Assembly (NCBI RefSeq): GCF_009712225.1
Contig: NZ_WASP01000001.1
Coordinates: forward strand, 33,612 to 97,611
Length of the DNA stretch: 64,000 nucleotides
DNA from: Desulfovibrio sp.
Lineage (GTDB): Bacteria > Desulfobacterota > Desulfovibrionia > Desulfovibrionales > Desulfovibrionaceae
Direction of reading: 5' to 3'
Every line of letters begins with the position of its first letter. Position 1 is the stretch's first letter. Made by a program: the position numbers and the translations under genes. Positions 44,469 through 54,187 of this stretch are shown here, in pieces. The notes under the pieces are model-generated. The model was not told where the DNA came from. It saw only the letters and a program-made list of their open reading frames with translations, and made no database searches.

Positions 44469-46016
44469 ATGCTTGAACTAACGGTATTTCTGAGCGGCGC
44501 GCTGGTCATGGTGCTTGAAATGGTCGGCGCGCGGGTACTTGCCCCACATGTGGGAACCTCTGCCGTAGTATGGACGAGCCTCATCGGCGTGGTGCTGGCC
44601 TGCCTGGCAGTGGGCGCCTGGGCCGGTGGGCGTCTGGCTGACAAAAATCTTTCGCGCCGGGGGCTGGCTTTTGCTCTTGCTGGCGCTGGCCTTGGCAGCG
44701 GCCTTACGGCCTTTTGTCATGAGGCAATCGGACAATGGGTAACGTCTGCCGTGGGCAATCTGTATGTGGCGGCAGTGCTGGCGGCGGTGTGCATTTTTGC
44801 CCTGCCAGCCTTTTTTTTCGGCATGATCACGCCCTACACCATACGCCTGCGCATTGAGAGTGTGGATTCGTCCGGCGCAACCGTGGGCAGGCTTTACGCA
44901 CTTTCCACGGCTGGCAGCATTGTGGGAACGTTTCTGGGCGGATTTATTCTGATTTCGTACTGGGGCAGCACCACCATCCTGTGGGGCGTGGCGGCCTGCA
45001 TGCTGGGGCTTTCGCTGTGCCACGGCGGGGGCAGGCTGCGGCTGCGGGCAGCGCTGCTGGCCCTTTGTGGTCTTATGGCCGTGCTGGCGGCAAGCTATGG
45101 GCGCTGGCAGGATGGCCGCGCCATGAGCCACCTGATCGAGAGCCCCTACAACAGCATCCGCGTGTATGAAGGCGTGGATTGGGCGCAGAACGGCAGGGCA
45201 GTACGCCTTATGGCCACAGACCCCGGCTACAGCCAGTCGGGCATGTATCTGGAAGCGCCCGACGAACTCTATTTTCGCTACACCCAGTTTTACGCCCTTG
45301 GGCCGCACTTTGTGCCCGGGGCAAACCGGGTGCTCATGCTGGGCGGCGGTGGGTATTCCGTACCCAAGTGGCTGCTTTCTGACAAAACGCCGTTGGCACG
45401 GCCCGCAGAGGCGCGCGTGACTGTTGTGGAGCTTGATCCGGCCATGACAGATACCGCGCGTCGCTGGTTTGCCCTGCGCGACGATCCGCGCCTGACCGTG
45501 CGGCATGAAGATGCCCGGGCCTTTCTGAACCGGCAGCGCGACCAGTATGATCTTGTTTTTGTGGACGTGTTCAATTCGCACTACGCCGTGCCTTTCCAGA
45601 TGGGCACACGTGAGGCTGCTGCTGCGTTACGCCGCGCGGTGGCCCCGGGGGGCGTGATGCTCATGAACGTTATTTCTGCGGTGGAAGGGCCGGATGGCCG
45701 CCTGTTTCAGAGCATTTACAACGCGCTTGAGCAGTCCTTTGCCGAGGTGCGTGTGTACTGCGCTGGCGGTGAAGCGCCAGACAGGCTGCAAAACCTGATG
45801 GTGGCGGCTTTTCCCGAGCGGCGTGCAGATACGGAAACGAGCGCAGTGACCACTGCGGAAGCAGACAGTGGCCTGGCAGAAAAAATGCCCGGCGCGGTAA
45901 GTCTCCCTGCCATGCTGGCAAGCCGTTATTCGGGGCAGCGTGCATTTGCGACGCCAGCCCTCACAGATGACTTTGCCCCTGTGGAGCGCTATACTCTGGT
46001 TTTGTTGCGGCAGTAG
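44469..46016 (+). CDS. Membrane-bound spermidine synthase-like protein
   Basis: A 515-residue fused protein. Residues 1-215 hold seven or so membrane helices with MFS-like short motifs (GALVMVLEMVGARVLAP is typical of this fused class). The C-terminal half is a spermidine synthase-like Rossmann domain with VLMLGGGGYSVPKWLL, VVELDPAM and DLVFVDVFNS. Homologues occur widely in delta- and other proteobacteria; polyamine activity is not proven because key residues for putrescine binding vary. It starts after an AGGACAG site. Confidence 0.82.
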   Translation: MLELTVFLSGALVMVLEMVGARVLAPHVGTSAVVWTSLIGVVLACLAVGAWAGGRLADKNLSRRGLAFALAGAGLGSGLTAFCHEAIGQWVTSAVGNLYVAAVLAAVCIFALPAFFFGMITPYTIRLRIESVDSSGATVGRLYALSTAGSIVGTFLGGFILISYWGSTTILWGVAACMLGLSLCHGGGRLRLRAALLALCGLMAVLAASYGRWQDGRAMSHLIESPYNSIRVYEGVDWAQNGRAVRLMATDPGYSQSGMYLEAPDELYFRYTQFYALGPHFVPGANRVLMLGGGGYSVPKWLLSDKTPLARPAEARVTVVELDPAMTDTARRWFALRDDPRLTVRHEDARAFLNRQRDQYDLVFVDVFNSHYAVPFQMGTREAAAALRRAVAPGGVMLMNVISAVEGPDGRLFQSIYNALEQSFAEVRVYCAGGEAPDRLQNLMVAAFPERRADTETSAVTTAEADSGLAEKMPGAVSLPAMLASRYSGQRAFATPALTDDFAPVERYTLVLLRQ

Positions 46017-46090
46017 GCTGCGGGCGGGACTCTTGCGACTCGCAGCGGAAAAGGCTAGTATTTGGCGCAAGACATGCGAGGAGGCCGCGT

Positions 46091-46318
46091 ATGGAACAAG
46101 GCGTACACCCCATTGATGTCAACAGGACCGTGTTGGGAAATTTGGGCCGTAAAATGCAGAGCGGCAGTTCGCTGACAACGGCGGAAAAACTTATGGCTCT
46201 CTCTGCGTCTGCGTCCGTTACCGCCGATATGTATGGCCCCGGGCCAGACACCATGGTTGTTAAAACCATGGATCTGCCGGAAAGCGTCAAAGGAATGTTG
46301 GTGGAATACGCAGGCTAG
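46091..46318 (+). CDS. Small conserved-looking protein, unknown function
   Basis: Not recognised. A 75-residue, mostly hydrophilic protein with a good AGGAGG site upstream. The sequence has a helical middle segment (SSLTTAEKLMALSASASVTADMY) and an acidic/Met-rich end. No membrane helix, cysteine or known motif is visible. Its sequence has the codon bias of its neighbours, so it is likely genuine. Confidence 0.55.
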   Translation: MEQGVHPIDVNRTVLGNLGRKMQSGSSLTTAEKLMALSASASVTADMYGPGPDTMVVKTMDLPESVKGMLVEYAG

Positions 46319-46428
46319 CCTGCCGCCTTGCTGCACCTTGCCCGCCGCTGCTGCCAGGTCGGTTCAAAGACCGGCGGCAGCATGGCATTGGTTCGGTGCG
46401 TCTAATTTCGCCTATCTGGGGGGCTTTT

Positions 46429-46710
46429 TTGAACGAAACTATCGATGATCTTACAGTACAATTTGAAGAAAACGGCCAGGTTATTGTTAATGAACTGGAC
46501 AAGGTTGTACTGAGCAAGGGCGCGTGGACCACCATTCTTTTTCGCTACCAGCAGTGGCAGCCTGAAAAAGACAGCTTTGGGCCAGACATGTATGTGATCC
46601 GGCGCTATAAAAAGGCCGGGGGCGAATACCGCCAGCAGTCAAAATTCAATATTTCCAGCGCAGATCAGGCTCGCAAGATTGTTGACGCGCTGAGTTCCTG
46701 GATCAACTAG
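46429..46710 (+). CDS. Small protein of unknown function with coactivator-like pattern
   Basis: A 93-residue protein with no function known. It has a compact pattern of alternating strands and charged residues (VQFEENGQVIVNELDKVVLSKGAW, YVIRRYKKAGGEYRQQSKFNISSADQARKIVDAL). I recall similar unannotated proteins in deltaproteobacteria, but this is not checked. The TTG at 46429 has GGGGG just upstream; an in-frame GTG at 46396 is the alternative. A terminator follows. Confidence 0.5.
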   Translation: MNETIDDLTVQFEENGQVIVNELDKVVLSKGAWTTILFRYQQWQPEKDSFGPDMYVIRRYKKAGGEYRQQSKFNISSADQARKIVDALSSWIN

Positions 46711-46760
46711 CCAGCCGTGGAAGGGCTGCATGGCCCTGAAATGGCGCGTACGTTTTTGAT

Positions 46761-46791
46761 GCCGGTTGCTTGAAAAAGCACCGGCTTTTTT
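46761..46791 (+). terminator. Intrinsic terminator
   Basis: GCCGGTTGCT pairs with AGCACCGGC (one bulge), followed by TTTTTT. It ends transcription from the small-protein gene upstream. Confidence 0.75.
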
Positions 46792-47283
46792 GCGTCTGTG
46801 ATCAGCAGAAAAATAGGAAGCGCCCTGACTTATCAGGGCGCTTCGCGCAGGAGGAGGGAAGGGGGAACGCCGATGTGGCAGCACCGACGCGTGTGCAGCT
46901 GTGGCTGCTTGGGCAAGGCGCGGCGTATTTAGCGGCAGGACCGCTGCCATTGCTTATGTGAAAACCTACTGCGTGGGGCGTTAGCATTGCGTTAAGGTTT
47001 ATCGGCAATGCGGATTTGTGGTGCGCATCCATGACTGTCTGCGTCAGGAACCAATTGCAAAAAAAAATTATGACCTGTCTGGGGCAGGCTCGTGCAGCCG
47101 TGTCGGTTCACTGACAACACCGTGCTGCGTGTAATTCATATCCGGAGAATATAGTATTATGAATTTTTTTGCCGAACTGGATTGCAAAACTGCGCGTTTC
47201 GTCAAAACCACTGTGAACCGGGGAGTTAATGCGCCAAAGTGGATGCTGGAATGTGGTTTTTTGCTTGAAATAAATAATATGTG

Positions 47284-47312
47284 TTGACATTAAAAATGCC
47301 CCAAACTATGTT
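47284..47312 (+). promoter_or_regulatory. Sigma70-type promoter of the RRM protein gene
   Basis: TTGACA and TATGTT are separated by 17 bp, a near-consensus promoter. Transcription would start near 47319, giving a leader of about 95 nt that begins with a CCAATCA/TGATTGG hairpin. Confidence 0.7.
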
Positions 47313-47413
47313 CGGCCAATCACTGATTGGGTATAGTAAATTTTTTTGCAGAGGCTTTACATGGGTAAGGCTCCAATGCGGAAAGTCTACCTCCCGTAAT
47401 CTCTGGAGTCCTT

Positions 47414-47680
47414 ATGGCTACTTCTATCTACGTCGGCAATCTGCCCTGGTCCGCCACTCAGGAAGGCGTTGAATCCCTGTTCAGCCCCTACGGCGAAGTG
47501 CTTTCCGTGAAGCTCGTTTCCGACCGTGAAACCGGCCGCGCCCGTGGCTTTGGTTTCGTTGAAATGGAAGATGCTGACGCCATCAACGCCATTGCCGCTC
47601 TTGACGGCAAGGAATTCGAAGGCCGCGCTCTTCGCATCAACAAGGCCGAGCCCAAAAAGCCCGCCCCCCGTCGCTGGTAA
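47414..47680 (+). CDS. RRM-domain RNA-binding protein
   Basis: An 88-residue protein consisting of one RNA-recognition motif. RNP2 is IYVGNL (5-10) and RNP1 is RGFGFVEM (44-51). The final 10 residues are Lys/Pro/Arg-rich. Such small bacterial RRM proteins (Rbp family) bind RNA and are often cold- or stress-inducible; the long leader and strong promoter fit this idea. CTGGAG precedes the start. Confidence 0.92.
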   Translation: MATSIYVGNLPWSATQEGVESLFSPYGEVLSVKLVSDRETGRARGFGFVEMEDADAINAIAALDGKEFEGRALRINKAEPKKPAPRRW

Positions 47681-47700
47681 GTCGACCGAATTCGTTTGTA

Positions 47701-47730
47701 AAAAAGGCCGCGAGCAATCGCGGCCTTTTT
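47701..47730. terminator. Bidirectional terminator between the RRM gene and kdpE
   Basis: AAAAAGGCCGCGA with its perfect complement (13 bp, loop GCAA) has T-runs on both strands, serving the converging RRM gene and kdpE. Confidence 0.85.
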
Positions 47731-47790
47731 TTGCGTACTGCGTAAGCAGCGCGCCGAAAAGCAGGAGCAGGCTGCGGCTTTGCCGCGCCT

Positions 47791-48546
<756 letters not shown>

Positions 48547-48581
48547 GGGTGCTCCTTGTTCTCGCTGGTGCCTGTGGGGCG

Positions 48582-51377
48582 CTACGGGGCAGACAGAATC
48601 TGCGTTTCATCATGGCGCGGCAGGGTCAGCGAAAAAACCGCGCCCTGAGGCAGATTGGCGTGCACCTCTATCTGCCCGCCGTGGGCCTGCACAATGCTGC
48701 GGCACAGGGCAAGGCCAAGGCCCATACCCCGGCGGCCATCGCCCTTTTTTAAGGCTGCCACATGGAACATGTCAAAGATGCCAGCCTGTTCCTGTTCGCA
48801 GATTCCCGGGCCGTTGTCGGCCACTTCAAGCCGCACCCACGGGCCATCTGCCAGCGCCCGCACTCGTATGGATGTTCCCTCTGGCGTGTATTTGACCGCA
48901 TTGTCCAGCAGGTTGACAAGCACCTGTACCATGAGCCGGGCATCCATGCGAGCCATGAGCAGGGTAGCGGGAATTTCGGCATGCAGGTCATGCCGTGCGG
49001 CCCGTCGCTCCATTATCTGCATTGCCTCGCCAATGATATCCTCCAGCAGCTCTGGCTCAAGGCGCAGGGTAAAGTTCTGCTGCTCAAGGCGCGTGAGGGC
49101 CAGCAGGTTTTCAACCATGCCCACGAGATAACGGGATTCTTCCTCAATGGTGGCGGCGAGGGCCGCGTTACGCTCTGGCGAACCTGCCCCGTGGGGGCTG
49201 GCAAGTATGGCGGCATTGCCGCAAATGCCCGTAAGCGGCGTGCGCAGGTCGTGCGATATGGAGCGCAGCACATCGGCCCGCAGTTTTTCCTGCTGCGCGC
49301 GAACGGCAATGCTGGCATTGGCCCTGGTCAGGCGTTCCTTTTCCAGCGCCAGGGCACATTCACCCGCCAGAGCCAGCACAAGGTTCTTGCTGTTGGCGTC
49401 GGCCAGGGGGGCATCCTGCCCCGGCAAAACGGCCAGCTCGGCCACGGCCAGCACGTCTGAGCGGCTGCTGATGGGAATAAAGCAGTGCCGGGATCCCGGC
49501 AGGGAATCTGTACCCGCGCCTGCGGGCCGGTTGTTTTTGGCAACCCACTGGGCAACCCCCAACTCGTCCCTGGGTGTATCGCCCTGCGCTACTGCGGTTG
49601 CCGGTTGCTGCAGAGTGTCGGGCGTGTAGGCAAAGCTGGGCTGCTGCACAAGGCGGCCCTGATGCACCGGATAGATTGTGGCCGCGCAGCCCAGCAGGGT
49701 GCCAAGCTGGCGGGCTGCCTCCTGCAAGATGGCAGTTTCGTCGCTGGCTTTTTGCAGCCTGCGGCTGTTGCCCAGCAGCAGTTCTGTGTGCAGCGCCCGC
49801 ACGGTGCTTTTGTGGGCCTGGGTGCGGGCGCGGCCCGTTATGGCGCTGGTTGCTGTAGAAACCAGCAGCATGGCCGCAAAAAGCCCCACATAGTCCATGT
49901 CGTACACGGTAAAACTGAACCGGGGCTCCACAAACAGAAAATCAAACAGGGCCACCCCCGCCACGGAAGCTGTTACTCCGTACCACGGCCCGGCGGTGAG
50001 GATGGAAATTCCCAGTACTCCCAGCATATACAGGCCCGCGATGCCACCGTTGGGCATGCCCAGCGAAAACATGAGCAGACCGGCAATGCTGCATACCGTC
50101 ATGATCGCGATGGTGGCCGCCCACTGTCGCCACGAGCGCGGGGCAGTGCCAAGCAGTGTCCTCAGCATGGCAAGCATGGGCCTTGTCTGGGCTGATGCCC
50201 TGCCCGCAGGCGCGGCATCGGGAATGATGTAGGTCTCCATTTCGGGCGCAAGCTCGGCCAGCCGTTCCACCAGTGTCTTGCCCTTGCGGAACAGCCAGCC
50301 CCCGGCGGGCGAGCGGCCTATCACAATCTTGCTCACGCCGCTCATGCGGGCGTATTCGGCAATCTGTACGGGAATGTCCTCCCCTTGCAGGGTTACGATA
50401 ACCGCACCAAGGTCTTCTGCCAGTTTCAGGTTGTCGCGCAGGGTGGTGCTTTTGGCATCTGCCGGGCGCGGGCTGGAATTCTGCACAAACAGGGCGGTAA
50501 AATCGGCACGAAATGCCTCCACCATACGAGCGGCGGTGCGTATGACCCGCGCATTGCTGGGCGCGCCAGACAGACAGATGAGAATATGTTCCTTGATCTG
50601 CCGTGCAGCCGGGGTTGCGCCGCTGGCGGCGGATGCGGCACGCCGGTTGACGCGGTCGGCCATACGGCGCAGGGCAATCTCGCGCAGGGCGATGAGGTTT
50701 GCAGGAACAAAAAAATGTCCCAGTGCCCGCTGTACCTGAGCCTCGCCGTATATCTTGCCTTCGCGAAGGCGGGCCATGAGTTCGTCGGGTTCAAGGTCAA
50801 CAAGCTCAACCTGATCGGCCCCGTCAAAAACGCTGTCGGGAATGCGCTCGCGCACCACCACGCCGGTGAGGGAGGCCACCACATCGTTGAGGCTTTCCAG
50901 ATGCTGCACGTTGACCGTCGCCCACACGGATATGCCCGCCTGCAGCAGCTCTTCCACATCCTGATACCGTTTGCGGTTGCGGCAGCCCCCGGCGTTGGAG
51001 TGTGCCAGTTCGTCCACCAGGGCAATCTCTGGCGTACGGGCGATCACCGCATCCACGTCCAGCTCGTTGAGGGTGATGCTCCGGTGGCTCAACTGCAGGG
51101 GCGGCACAACATCCAGCCCCTGGAGCAGGGCGGCGGTTTCCGGTCTTGGGTGCGGTTCAACATAACCCACAACAATATTGTGTCCCAGCTCACGGGCGGC
51201 GTGTGCCGCCCGGAGCATGGAATATGTTTTGCCCACCCCCGCAGCATAGCCAAAGAATATCTTGAGCACGCCGCGCTCCTGCTGGTGCGGCGTGGCAGCG
51301 GACGTGCTACCGTAAGCCGCCTGCCGCAGCTGGGCCAGCAGGGCATCGGGAGAAGGTCGGCTGTAGCTGTCTGTCAT
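48582..51377 (-). CDS. kdpD: Osmosensitive K+ sensor kinase KdpD
   Basis: A 931-residue sensor kinase. The cytoplasmic N-terminal KdpD domain has Walker A GYAAGVGKTYSMLR, then a universal-stress-like domain (HILICLSGAPSNARVIRTAARM), four membrane helices around residues 410-510, a GAF-like region, a HisKA domain with SISHDLRTPLTGICGN and the ATPase motifs DNAVKYTPEG and ADNGPGIC. It senses low K+ or turgor and phosphorylates KdpE. It belongs to the kdpABCDE run. Confidence 0.95.
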   Translation of the reverse strand: MTDSYSRPSPDALLAQLRQAAYGSTSAATPHQQERGVLKIFFGYAAGVGKTYSMLRAAHAARELGHNIVVGYVEPHPRPETAALLQGLDVVPPLQLSHRSITLNELDVDAVIARTPEIALVDELAHSNAGGCRNRKRYQDVEELLQAGISVWATVNVQHLESLNDVVASLTGVVVRERIPDSVFDGADQVELVDLEPDELMARLREGKIYGEAQVQRALGHFFVPANLIALREIALRRMADRVNRRAASAASGATPAARQIKEHILICLSGAPSNARVIRTAARMVEAFRADFTALFVQNSSPRPADAKSTTLRDNLKLAEDLGAVIVTLQGEDIPVQIAEYARMSGVSKIVIGRSPAGGWLFRKGKTLVERLAELAPEMETYIIPDAAPAGRASAQTRPMLAMLRTLLGTAPRSWRQWAATIAIMTVCSIAGLLMFSLGMPNGGIAGLYMLGVLGISILTAGPWYGVTASVAGVALFDFLFVEPRFSFTVYDMDYVGLFAAMLLVSTATSAITGRARTQAHKSTVRALHTELLLGNSRRLQKASDETAILQEAARQLGTLLGCAATIYPVHQGRLVQQPSFAYTPDTLQQPATAVAQGDTPRDELGVAQWVAKNNRPAGAGTDSLPGSRHCFIPISSRSDVLAVAELAVLPGQDAPLADANSKNLVLALAGECALALEKERLTRANASIAVRAQQEKLRADVLRSISHDLRTPLTGICGNAAILASPHGAGSPERNAALAATIEEESRYLVGMVENLLALTRLEQQNFTLRLEPELLEDIIGEAMQIMERRAARHDLHAEIPATLLMARMDARLMVQVLVNLLDNAVKYTPEGTSIRVRALADGPWVRLEVADNGPGICEQEQAGIFDMFHVAALKKGDGRRGMGLGLALCRSIVQAHGGQIEVHANLPQGAVFSLTLPRHDETQILSAP

Positions 51378-51409
51378 GATGGTTCCATGGTTATGCGGTG
51401 CGCGAACAC

Positions 51410-52054
51410 TCAGCGGGGCTGGGTTGTTGCCGTGTCTGCGGCCTGGTGCGCAGTTCTGCCGTTGGGCAGCAGCCCGTCGAGCGCCAGATTGACCATCAGC
51501 ACGTTGACGCGGGCCTCGCCCAGCAGGCCAAGAGTGCGCCCTTCGGTGTACATGGCTATGGTACGGCGCACTTCTGCAGACGTAAAGCCGGTGGAGTGGG
51601 TCAGCCGCTCTACCTGATATTCCGCTGCGGCGGGTGAAATGTGCGGATCAAGGCCGCTGCCCGATTCTGTCAGCAGGTCAGCGGGTACAGGCTGGCCCGC
51701 CTTTTCGGGATGCGCGAGCCGTATCTGTTCAAGGCGCTGCTGCACTGTGGTTGCGTATTCCGGCAATGCCGGGCTTTTGTTGCTGGGGCCAGCGTAAAAC
51801 AGCGGCTTGCCGTCTTCCGTATAGGTCTCCAGATCAGCGCTTACGGGGCGGCCCCATAGATGGTTTGGCGCGCTGAAGGGCTGGCCCAGCAGTGTGCTGT
51901 AGTGCCTGCCGTGCAGGTTCAGGATACTGCCTTGCGCCTGAAAGGGAAACAGCGCATTGCCCGCAAGGCTGAGCACGCCCGTATAGGCACAGGTAAGGGC
52001 CGACATGATGCACAGAAAAACCAGCGAACGTCGCAGCAGGGTGATGGTAAGCAT
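51410..52054 (-). CDS. kdpC: Potassium-transporting ATPase subunit KdpC
   Basis: KdpC is the single-pass stabilising subunit of the KdpFABC complex. The 214-residue product has one N-terminal membrane helix and then a periplasmic domain with the motifs GRPVSADLETYT-type, GSGLDPHISPAAAEYQVERLT and LGEARVNVLMVNLALD, typical of the family. It starts 10 bp after kdpB. Confidence 0.94.
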   Translation of the reverse strand: MLTITLLRRSLVFLCIMSALTCAYTGVLSLAGNALFPFQAQGSILNLHGRHYSTLLGQPFSAPNHLWGRPVSADLETYTEDGKPLFYAGPSNKSPALPEYATTVQQRLEQIRLAHPEKAGQPVPADLLTESGSGLDPHISPAAAEYQVERLTHSTGFTSAEVRRTIAMYTEGRTLGLLGEARVNVLMVNLALDGLLPNGRTAHQAADTATTQPR

Positions 52055-52063
52055 GATTATCTC

Positions 52064-54157
52064 CTAAGCCAGCCCAAGACCCACAAGACAGAGGTCGATG
52101 AGCTTGATGGCAACAAAGGGAGCGGCAAGGCCGCCAAGGCCGTAAATAAACAGGTTGCGGCGCAAAAGCTGGCCAGAGCTTTCCTCCCGGTAGGGCACGC
52201 CGCGCAGGGCCAGGGGAATAAGGGCCACAATAATGAGGGCATTGTAGATGGTTGCGGCCAGAATGGCGCTTTGCGGGCTGTGCAGGCCCATGATGTTGAG
52301 TGCGGCAAGCCCCGGGTACAACCCCATGAACAGGGCCGGAATGATGGCAAAGTACTTGGCCGCGTCGTTTGCCAGCGAAAAGGTGGTGAGGCTGCCGCGC
52401 GTCATGAGCAGCTGCTTGCCGATGCGCACTATGTCCAGCAGCTTGGTGGGCGATGAATCGAGGTCAACCATGTTGCCAGCTTCCTTGGCAGCCTGGGTTC
52501 CCGTGTTCATGGCTACGGCCACATCGGCCTGCGCGAGAGCCGGGGCGTCGTTGGTGCCGTCGCCGGTCATGGCAACCAGATGCCCTTTGCCTTGGTATTG
52601 GCGTATGAGCGCCAGCTTGGTTTCTGGCGTTGCCTCGGCCAGAAAGTCATCCACACCCGCCTCGGTGGCAATGGCTGCGGCGGTGAGCGGGTTGTCGCCC
52701 GTGATCATGACAGTCTTGATGCCCATGCGGCGCAGCTCGCCAAACTTTTCGCGCACGCCTTCCTTGATAACGTCCTTGAGGTGTACCACACCGAGCACTG
52801 TGGCATTGTGGGCAACCACCAGCGGCGTGCCGCCCTGGCGGGCAATGGTCTGCACCACATCGTCGCACTGCTGGCTCAGGCTGCCGCCCTGCTGCTCCAC
52901 AAAGGCGCGCACGGCATCAGCCGCGCCCTTGCGGATGCGCGATTCTTCCGTATCCACGCCGCTCATGCGGGTGAGGGCAGAAAAAGGCACAAAGGTCGTG
53001 CCGCTGTCGGGCATAGGCTGCTCGCCCTGTGTGCCGCGGGTCTGCGGCAGCAGGCTGTTTGCCAGCTGCACGATGCTGCGGCCCTCTGGGGTTTCGTCTG
53101 CCAGCGAGGCAAGGCGGGCGGCTGCGGCCAGCTGTTCCTCATTATGGCCGTCCACGGGCATGAAGCTTACGGCCAGCCGGTTGCCAAGGGTGATGGTTCC
53201 GGTCTTGTCGAGCAGCAGCACGTCCACATCGCCAGCCGCTTCAATGGCGCGGCCGCTCATGGCCAGCACGTTGGCCTGGTTGAGGCGGCTCATGCCCGCA
53301 ATGCCTATGGACGAAAGCAGTGCGCCAATGGTGGTGGGGGCCAGACAGACAAAGAGCGCCACCAGTGAAATGACATCTGCCGGGTTGTCAGCATGGTTCA
53401 GCTCTGCGGCAAAGCGCGCAAAGCACCACAGCGTGCCGGTGACCAGCAGAAAGATAATGGTCAGGGCCACCAGAAGAATGTTGAGCGCTATTTCGTTGGG
53501 GGTTTTTTGCCGGGCAGCGCCCTCGACCATGGCGATCATCCTGTCCAGAAAACTGTGGCCCACCTCGCTGGTAACGCGCAGCACCAGCCAGTCGGAAAGC
53601 ACCGTTGTGCCGCCGGTCACGGCGCTGCGGTCGCCGCCGCTTTCGCGAATCACAGGGGCGGATTCGCCCGTGATGGCGCTTTCGTCCACAGATGCCGCGC
53701 CCTCGGTAACGTCGCCGTCGGCAGGGATAAGCTCACCGGCCAGCACCAGCACGTGGTCGCCCGGCTTGAGCTCCGTGGAGGGCGTCATGACGTAGTCATC
53801 GTGGCGCGCGGGATCGGGCAGCTTGCGGGCGTCCACACTTTTGCGTGACTTGCGCAGGCTGTCGGCCTGAGCCTTGCCACGGCCCTCGGCAATGGCCTCT
53901 GCAAAGTTGGCAAAAAGCACCGTGAACCACAGTATTGCTGCAATGGCACAGGCAAAGACGGTCTGGCCCGTACTGGCGGGCATGAGCCCCCATACACCGG
54001 CCAGCCACAGACCGGTGGTCATGATGGCCGAAAGGTACACGGTAAACATCACAAAATTGCGGGCCTGAATGTGCGGGGCCAGTTTGGTGAAGGCATCACC
54101 AAGCGCCCGCTGGAAAATGCGGCTATCTCGTCCTGCATGCGCGGTTTTGGCTGACAT
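52064..54157 (-). CDS. kdpB: Potassium-transporting P-type ATPase subunit KdpB
   Basis: The energy-coupling P-type ATPase subunit (697 residues). The phosphorylation motif DKTGT begins at Asp317. The actuator TGES loop, the nucleotide-binding segments and the hinge [20 protein letters not shown] are complete. Membrane helices carry the SxG-type P-loop pattern normal for KdpB. It sits between kdpA and kdpC. Confidence 0.96.
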   Translation of the reverse strand: MSAKTAHAGRDSRIFQRALGDAFTKLAPHIQARNFVMFTVYLSAIMTTGLWLAGVWGLMPASTGQTVFACAIAAILWFTVLFANFAEAIAEGRGKAQADSLRKSRKSVDARKLPDPARHDDYVMTPSTELKPGDHVLVLAGELIPADGDVTEGAASVDESAITGESAPVIRESGGDRSAVTGGTTVLSDWLVLRVTSEVGHSFLDRMIAMVEGAARQKTPNEIALNILLVALTIIFLLVTGTLWCFARFAAELNHADNPADVISLVALFVCLAPTTIGALLSSIGIAGMSRLNQANVLAMSGRAIEAAGDVDVLLLDKTGTITLGNRLAVSFMPVDGHNEEQLAAAARLASLADETPEGRSIVQLANSLLPQTRGTQGEQPMPDSGTTFVPFSALTRMSGVDTEESRIRKGAADAVRAFVEQQGGSLSQQCDDVVQTIARQGGTPLVVAHNATVLGVVHLKDVIKEGVREKFGELRRMGIKTVMITGDNPLTAAAIATEAGVDDFLAEATPETKLALIRQYQGKGHLVAMTGDGTNDAPALAQADVAVAMNTGTQAAKEAGNMVDLDSSPTKLLDIVRIGKQLLMTRGSLTTFSLANDAAKYFAIIPALFMGLYPGLAALNIMGLHSPQSAILAATIYNALIIVALIPLALRGVPYREESSGQLLRRNLFIYGLGGLAAPFVAIKLIDLCLVGLGLA

Positions 54158-54187
54158 GGCAGTATCCTTGTATTCGGGGCGCGCGGG

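Larger units (their letters stand above)
46711..47413 (+). promoter_or_regulatory. Gene-poor region with terminators, a promoter and the leader of the RRM gene
   Basis: No firm gene in 700 bp. It contains a terminator (46761-46791), a second perfect hairpin GAAGCGCCCTGA/TCAGGGCGCTTC (46817-46844) and, at 47284-47312, a strong sigma70 promoter (listed separately). A 42-codon frame at 47159-47287 with a GGAG site and ending across the promoter -35 is possible but unproven. Confidence 0.5.
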
